A DNA stretch of 64,000 nt from Phytohabitans rumicis (GTDB taxonomy: Bacteria > Actinomycetota > Actinomycetes > Mycobacteriales > Micromonosporaceae): contig NZ_BLPG01000001.1 of the NCBI RefSeq assembly GCF_011764445.1, positions 6,837,001 through 6,901,000 on the forward strand, read 5' to 3'. The notes under the pieces are model-generated. The model saw only the letters and a list, made by a program, of their open reading frames with translations. It had not been told where the DNA came from and made no database searches. Shown piece by piece: positions 61,906-64,000 of the stretch. The number at the start of each line of letters is the position of its first letter. Position 1 is the stretch's first letter. The translations under genes were made by a program, and so were the position numbers.

Positions 61906-62504
61906 GTGGTGACCTCGGGGTTCTTCACGAGGGCCTGCCACCGGGCGCCCCACCGCTGGCGCAGCTCGTCGAAGGCCGCGTCGTCCAGCCCGTACGTCGT
62001 GACGAGAACGCTCACCGGGCCGGTGTCTTCGCTGGTCAGGCCCGCGTTCGCGGTCACGACGACGAGGTGGCCGGCGGTGTCGACGGCGCTGCGCTGGCGC
62101 GGGGCGTCGTGCCACGGCCGGCCCTCGGCCAGCGCGGCCACCGCCGGGCCGGCCGCCTCGCCGGTCAGGTAGACGGTGCGGCGCCGGCCCCTGGGCGCGG
62201 TCTCCAGGAGAAACCGCAGTTGGGCAAGGAACGTCCGCCAGCCCTCCTCGACCTCCACTGAGTCGGGGAATGCGACTTTTATGGTGGTTTGTCCGCTCTC
62301 GCCCGCCAGTTCGATGTAGGAACCGTCGCTGTGCGAGATGCGGTCCGGGGCGGCGGCCAGGTTGGCGTCGCCGACGATCCATGCGATCTCCGCGTCGAGG
62401 CCGTCATAGTCCCAACCGAACCACTCCCGGATCCGCTCCGGCTCGGTGAAGGCCCGCCATACGGTGTCGCGCGGGGCGTCGACGGTCAGTTGCTGCTCGA
62501 TCAT
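61902..62504 (-). CDS. SRPBCC/AHSA1-like protein
   Basis: 200 residues. The N-terminus QQLTVDAPRDTVWRAFTEPE then IREWFGWDYDGLDAEI is the usual AHSA1/START-like entry, and VEVEEGWRTFLAQLRFLLE closes the helix-grip fold at about 100. The last 90 residues are an extra domain (RRTVYLTGEAAGPAVAALAEG). Function unknown; such proteins bind lipids or regulate by ligand. The stop is given by the MITE end (Thr-Thr then TAG). Confidence 0.83.
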   Translation of the reverse strand: MIEQQLTVDAPRDTVWRAFTEPERIREWFGWDYDGLDAEIAWIVGDANLAAAPDRISHSDGSYIELAGESGQTTIKVAFPDSVEVEEGWRTFLAQLRFLLETAPRGRRRTVYLTGEAAGPAVAALAEGRPWHDAPRQRSAVDTAGHLVVVTANAGLTSEDTGPVSVLVTTYGLDDAAFDELRQRWGARWQALVKNPEVTT

Positions 62505-62632
62505 GTCCGTGGCTCCTTTCTCCGCTTACTACCGATTGTTGGGGTTTGAGGGTGAGTGTCGCTGCGGTTGCGGCTTGTGACCCGCGAGTAGGGGCCCCTA
62601 CCGGGGCTGCCCCGCCCACGCGCGCCGCCCTC

Positions 62633-62683
62633 TGCTCCGCGCGCCGGCCGTGCTCCGCGCGCCGGCCGTGCTCCGCGCGCCGG
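62633..62683. repeat. 18-bp tandem repeat, about 2.8 copies
   Basis: Unit TGCTCCGCGCGCCGGCCG repeated head to tail just before repeat copy C. Intergenic; a variable-number tandem repeat candidate. Confidence 0.75.
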
Positions 62684-62696
62684 CTCCGCGGGCGCC

Positions 62697-62810
62697 GATC
62701 AAGGACTTCCGCGTCGATCAAGGGCAAACGGCCGTGGAAAAGAGATCAAAGCACGACCATATGCCCTTGATCGGCGGGCGGGCCCTTGATCGGCGGGCGG
62801 GGCCTTGATC
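62697..62810. repeat. nested GATCAAGG palindrome, copy C (expanded)
   Basis: Outer left arm GATCAAGG (62697), inner arms GATCAAGGGCAAACGGCCGT (62716) and CGACCATATGCCCTTGATC (to 62772). The right outer arm is duplicated: CCTTGATCGGCGGGCGGG at 62784 and CCTTGATC again at 62803. Same element as copies A and B. Confidence 0.85.
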
Positions 62811-62902
62811 GGCGCGCACGGGCGGCGCCCGCGTGGGCGCCGCGGTGGGTGGGGCGGCGCGGGCGGGGCGGCGCGGGTGGAGAGGGTGGAGAGGGCCGTC
62901 GT

Positions 62903-63486
62903 TTAGAGGGGGCGGTGGGTTAGGTAGGTGTGGCCGCGGGGGCTTAGGCGGTAGCCGACCTCGAGGGACTCGGTCAGGCCGAGCGCCTTGAGCTTGCGTA
63001 CGTCGGCCTTGAACGTCGGCGTGTCCCGGCCGAGTGAGGCGGCCAGGTCGGCGGCGCGTACGCCGGGGTGGTCGGCGATCACCTTGAGGGCGGCTGCGGT
63101 CCAGGGCCGCGCGGGCTGGCGTGATCCAGGCGGGCAAGGCGCAGGTCGATGGCGGCCACGCCAGCGCCGTCGAGGTGGTCGTCGGCGGCGAGGGCGGCGC
63201 GCGGGTCGGGGCCGTCGACGCGGTGGAACCGCAGCAGGTAGAGCTGCCCATCGGGTGGGCCGCCGAGGTCGGCGAGCATCGCGGCGACGTTCGGGAAGCC
63301 GGCGGCGCGGGCGTCTCGCGGCGTCAGGTCCGGCGGGTTTACCGGCTCCACACTGGACATTTCGACGAGCCCGGCGCCGGTGCGGTACTGCCGTCCGGCG
63401 ACCACCTGCGGGCGCCGCCACCGCCGCAGCGCCGCCGTGATGGTCCCGCTGGCGATCCCTTCGCGGAGTCGCCGCTCAAAGAGCAT
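62903..63486 (-). CDS. ASCH-like N-terminus with winged-helix C-terminus (frameshifted)
   Basis: About 194 residues after repair. N-terminal part (MLFERRLREGIASGTITAALRRW, then VAGRQYRTGAGLVEMSSVE and LYLLRFHRVDGPDP) looks like an ASCH-domain protein, an RNA-binding-like beta fold. After DHASPRGP the frame breaks near 63104-63106; one added base gives WTAAALKVIADHPGVRAADL and a winged-helix domain to RGHTYLTHRPL. Its start overlaps the amidohydrolase stop by 11 bases. Function unknown. Confidence 0.75.
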
Positions 63487-64000
63487 GGGAACCAGTTAGC
63501 CCCAAGGTCGACCACAGGTTGTGCCAGCACACCGCGCGCAGCCACGCGTCGCCTAGGTCCAGGCGCACCAGGCCCTGGAGTTGGTCCGCGTATTCGTAGG
63601 GGATGTTGGGGAAGTCGGTGCCGAGGAGGATCTTGCCGGCTTGGCCCAGGTCGCGCAGCCTGGGGCGCTCCTCAAGGGGGAAGGGCACCAGTTGGTCGAA
63701 GAAGGGGGTGAAGACCATCGTGGTGTCCAGCGCTACCCGTTCGTACCTCGTGGCCAGGTCGAGGAACGTCGAGTAGTCGGGCGAGCCCATGTGGGCCACG
63801 ATCGCGGTGAGCCGCGGGTGCCGCGCCAGCAGCGCGGTGAACGGTTCGGGCCCGGTGAACGAGGCGGCCATCGGCGCGTGCCCGGCGTGTACGACCACCG
63901 GGATCCCGGCGTCGGAGAGCATGCCCCACACGGGGCCAGCAGCGGGTCCACCGGGTCGAACCCGCCCACCTGCAGGTGCACCTTGAAGACCCGCGCGCCG
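63476..64000 (-). CDS. amidohydrolase, TIM-barrel (partial, runs off window, frameshifted)
   Basis: C-terminal ~174 residues of an amidohydrolase_2-type metal hydrolase. PVVVHAGHAP holds a metal His, TAIVAHMGSPDY another, and LLGTDFPNIPYEYADQLQ the final Asp. The frame from the window edge (RVFKVHLQVGGFDPVDPLLA) breaks at the G-run 63932-63935; one base restores PVWGMLSDAGIPVV. The 5' end is outside. Substrate unknown; similar proteins are decarboxylases or hydrolases of aromatic or cyclic compounds. Confidence 0.85.
   Translation of the reverse strand, partial: RRAGLQGAPAGGRVRPGGPAAGPVWGMLSDAGIPVVVHAGHAPMAASFTGPEPFTALLARHPRLTAIVAHMGSPDYSTFLDLATRYERVALDTTMVFTPFFDQLVPFPLEERPRLRDLGQAGKILLGTDFPNIPYEYADQLQGLVRLDLGDAWLRAVCWHNLWSTLGLTGSHAL

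Larger units (their letters stand above)
62505..62902. other. 398-bp intergenic region with tandem and nested repeats
   Basis: Holds a tandem 18-bp repeat (62633-62683, about 2.8 copies of TGCTCCGCGCGCCGGCCG), then repeat copy C (62697-62810), then GC-rich low-complexity sequence to 62900. No reliable coding frame. Confidence 0.6.

Overview
The window is about 64 kb of very GC-rich DNA with overlapping genes, many GTG starts and strong third-position GC bias. It comes from an actinomycete, most likely of the family Micromonosporaceae. Supporting evidence is the mabA-inhA-ferrochelatase order, the murL/murD2 pair, two chitin-sugar (ngcEFG) transporters, Tat lipoproteins, an AA10 LPMO with CBM2, and gene families named after Streptomyces coelicolor SCO2521-SCO2525. 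The species cannot be fixed from sequence alone. No rRNA, tRNA, CRISPR array, prophage or complete insertion sequence was seen.

Layout. 1-4093: 3' part of an amylase-pullulanase fusion. 4159-7594: pepP and asnB, divergent. 7712-14104: a six-gene locus of unknown function (four genes rightward, two coupled genes leftward) matching the SCO2525, 2524, 2523, 2522 and 2521 families plus a membrane protein. 14277-20840: LPMO, small enzymes, a PAP2 membrane phosphatase and a PH-domain (YdbS/YdbT) operon. 21147-24158: MoxR/DUF58/VWA operon. 24178-25253: a DUF559 nuclease-like gene bracketed by two related palindromes. 25256-29220: a 24-residue membrane peptide, an acyltransferase with a hydrolase, and a NarL-type two-component pair. 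29332-32589: fabG, inhA, ferrochelatase and a HAD phosphatase. 32535-43447: LacI regulator, DUF3097, Rieske lipoprotein, serine hydrolase, NfeD plus SPFH, rRNA/tRNA methylase, PucR regulator and a secreted beta-propeller. 43444-46081: murL and murD2, back to back. 46078-48193: AAA+ ATPase with three small related proteins. 49609-59558: an aminotransferase, then two paralogous ngcEFG transporters separated by a GlcNAc-type kinase and an RpiR regulator. 59581-64000: a DNA polymerase I-like protein, a MobA-like transferase, a MITE, an SRPBCC protein, an ASCH-like protein and a partial amidohydrolase.

How genes work together. The LPMO can open crystalline polysaccharide. The two NgcEFG systems would import (GlcNAc)n. 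The kinase would phosphorylate GlcNAc, and the SIS-domain RpiR regulator would sense a sugar phosphate. MurD2 and MurL together make the UDP-MurNAc-L-Ala-D-Glu intermediate by the ligase/epimerase route. FabG, InhA and ferrochelatase are the conserved FAS-II/haem operon of actinobacteria.

Two loci look like undescribed systems. One is the SCO2521-2525-type locus, which has an ATPase whose P-loop lysine is arginine. The other is the AAA+ ATPase operon with three diverged copies of one small domain.

Data-quality warning: about thirteen genes are broken by what looks like one missing base, nearly all in short G or C runs. These are most simply read as consensus errors rather than pseudogenes. 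Dispersed repeats include a 23-bp-arm hairpin with an invariant 10-nt loop (two copies), a nested GATCAAGG palindrome (three copies) and a 169-bp MITE that supplies the stop codons of both flanking genes.
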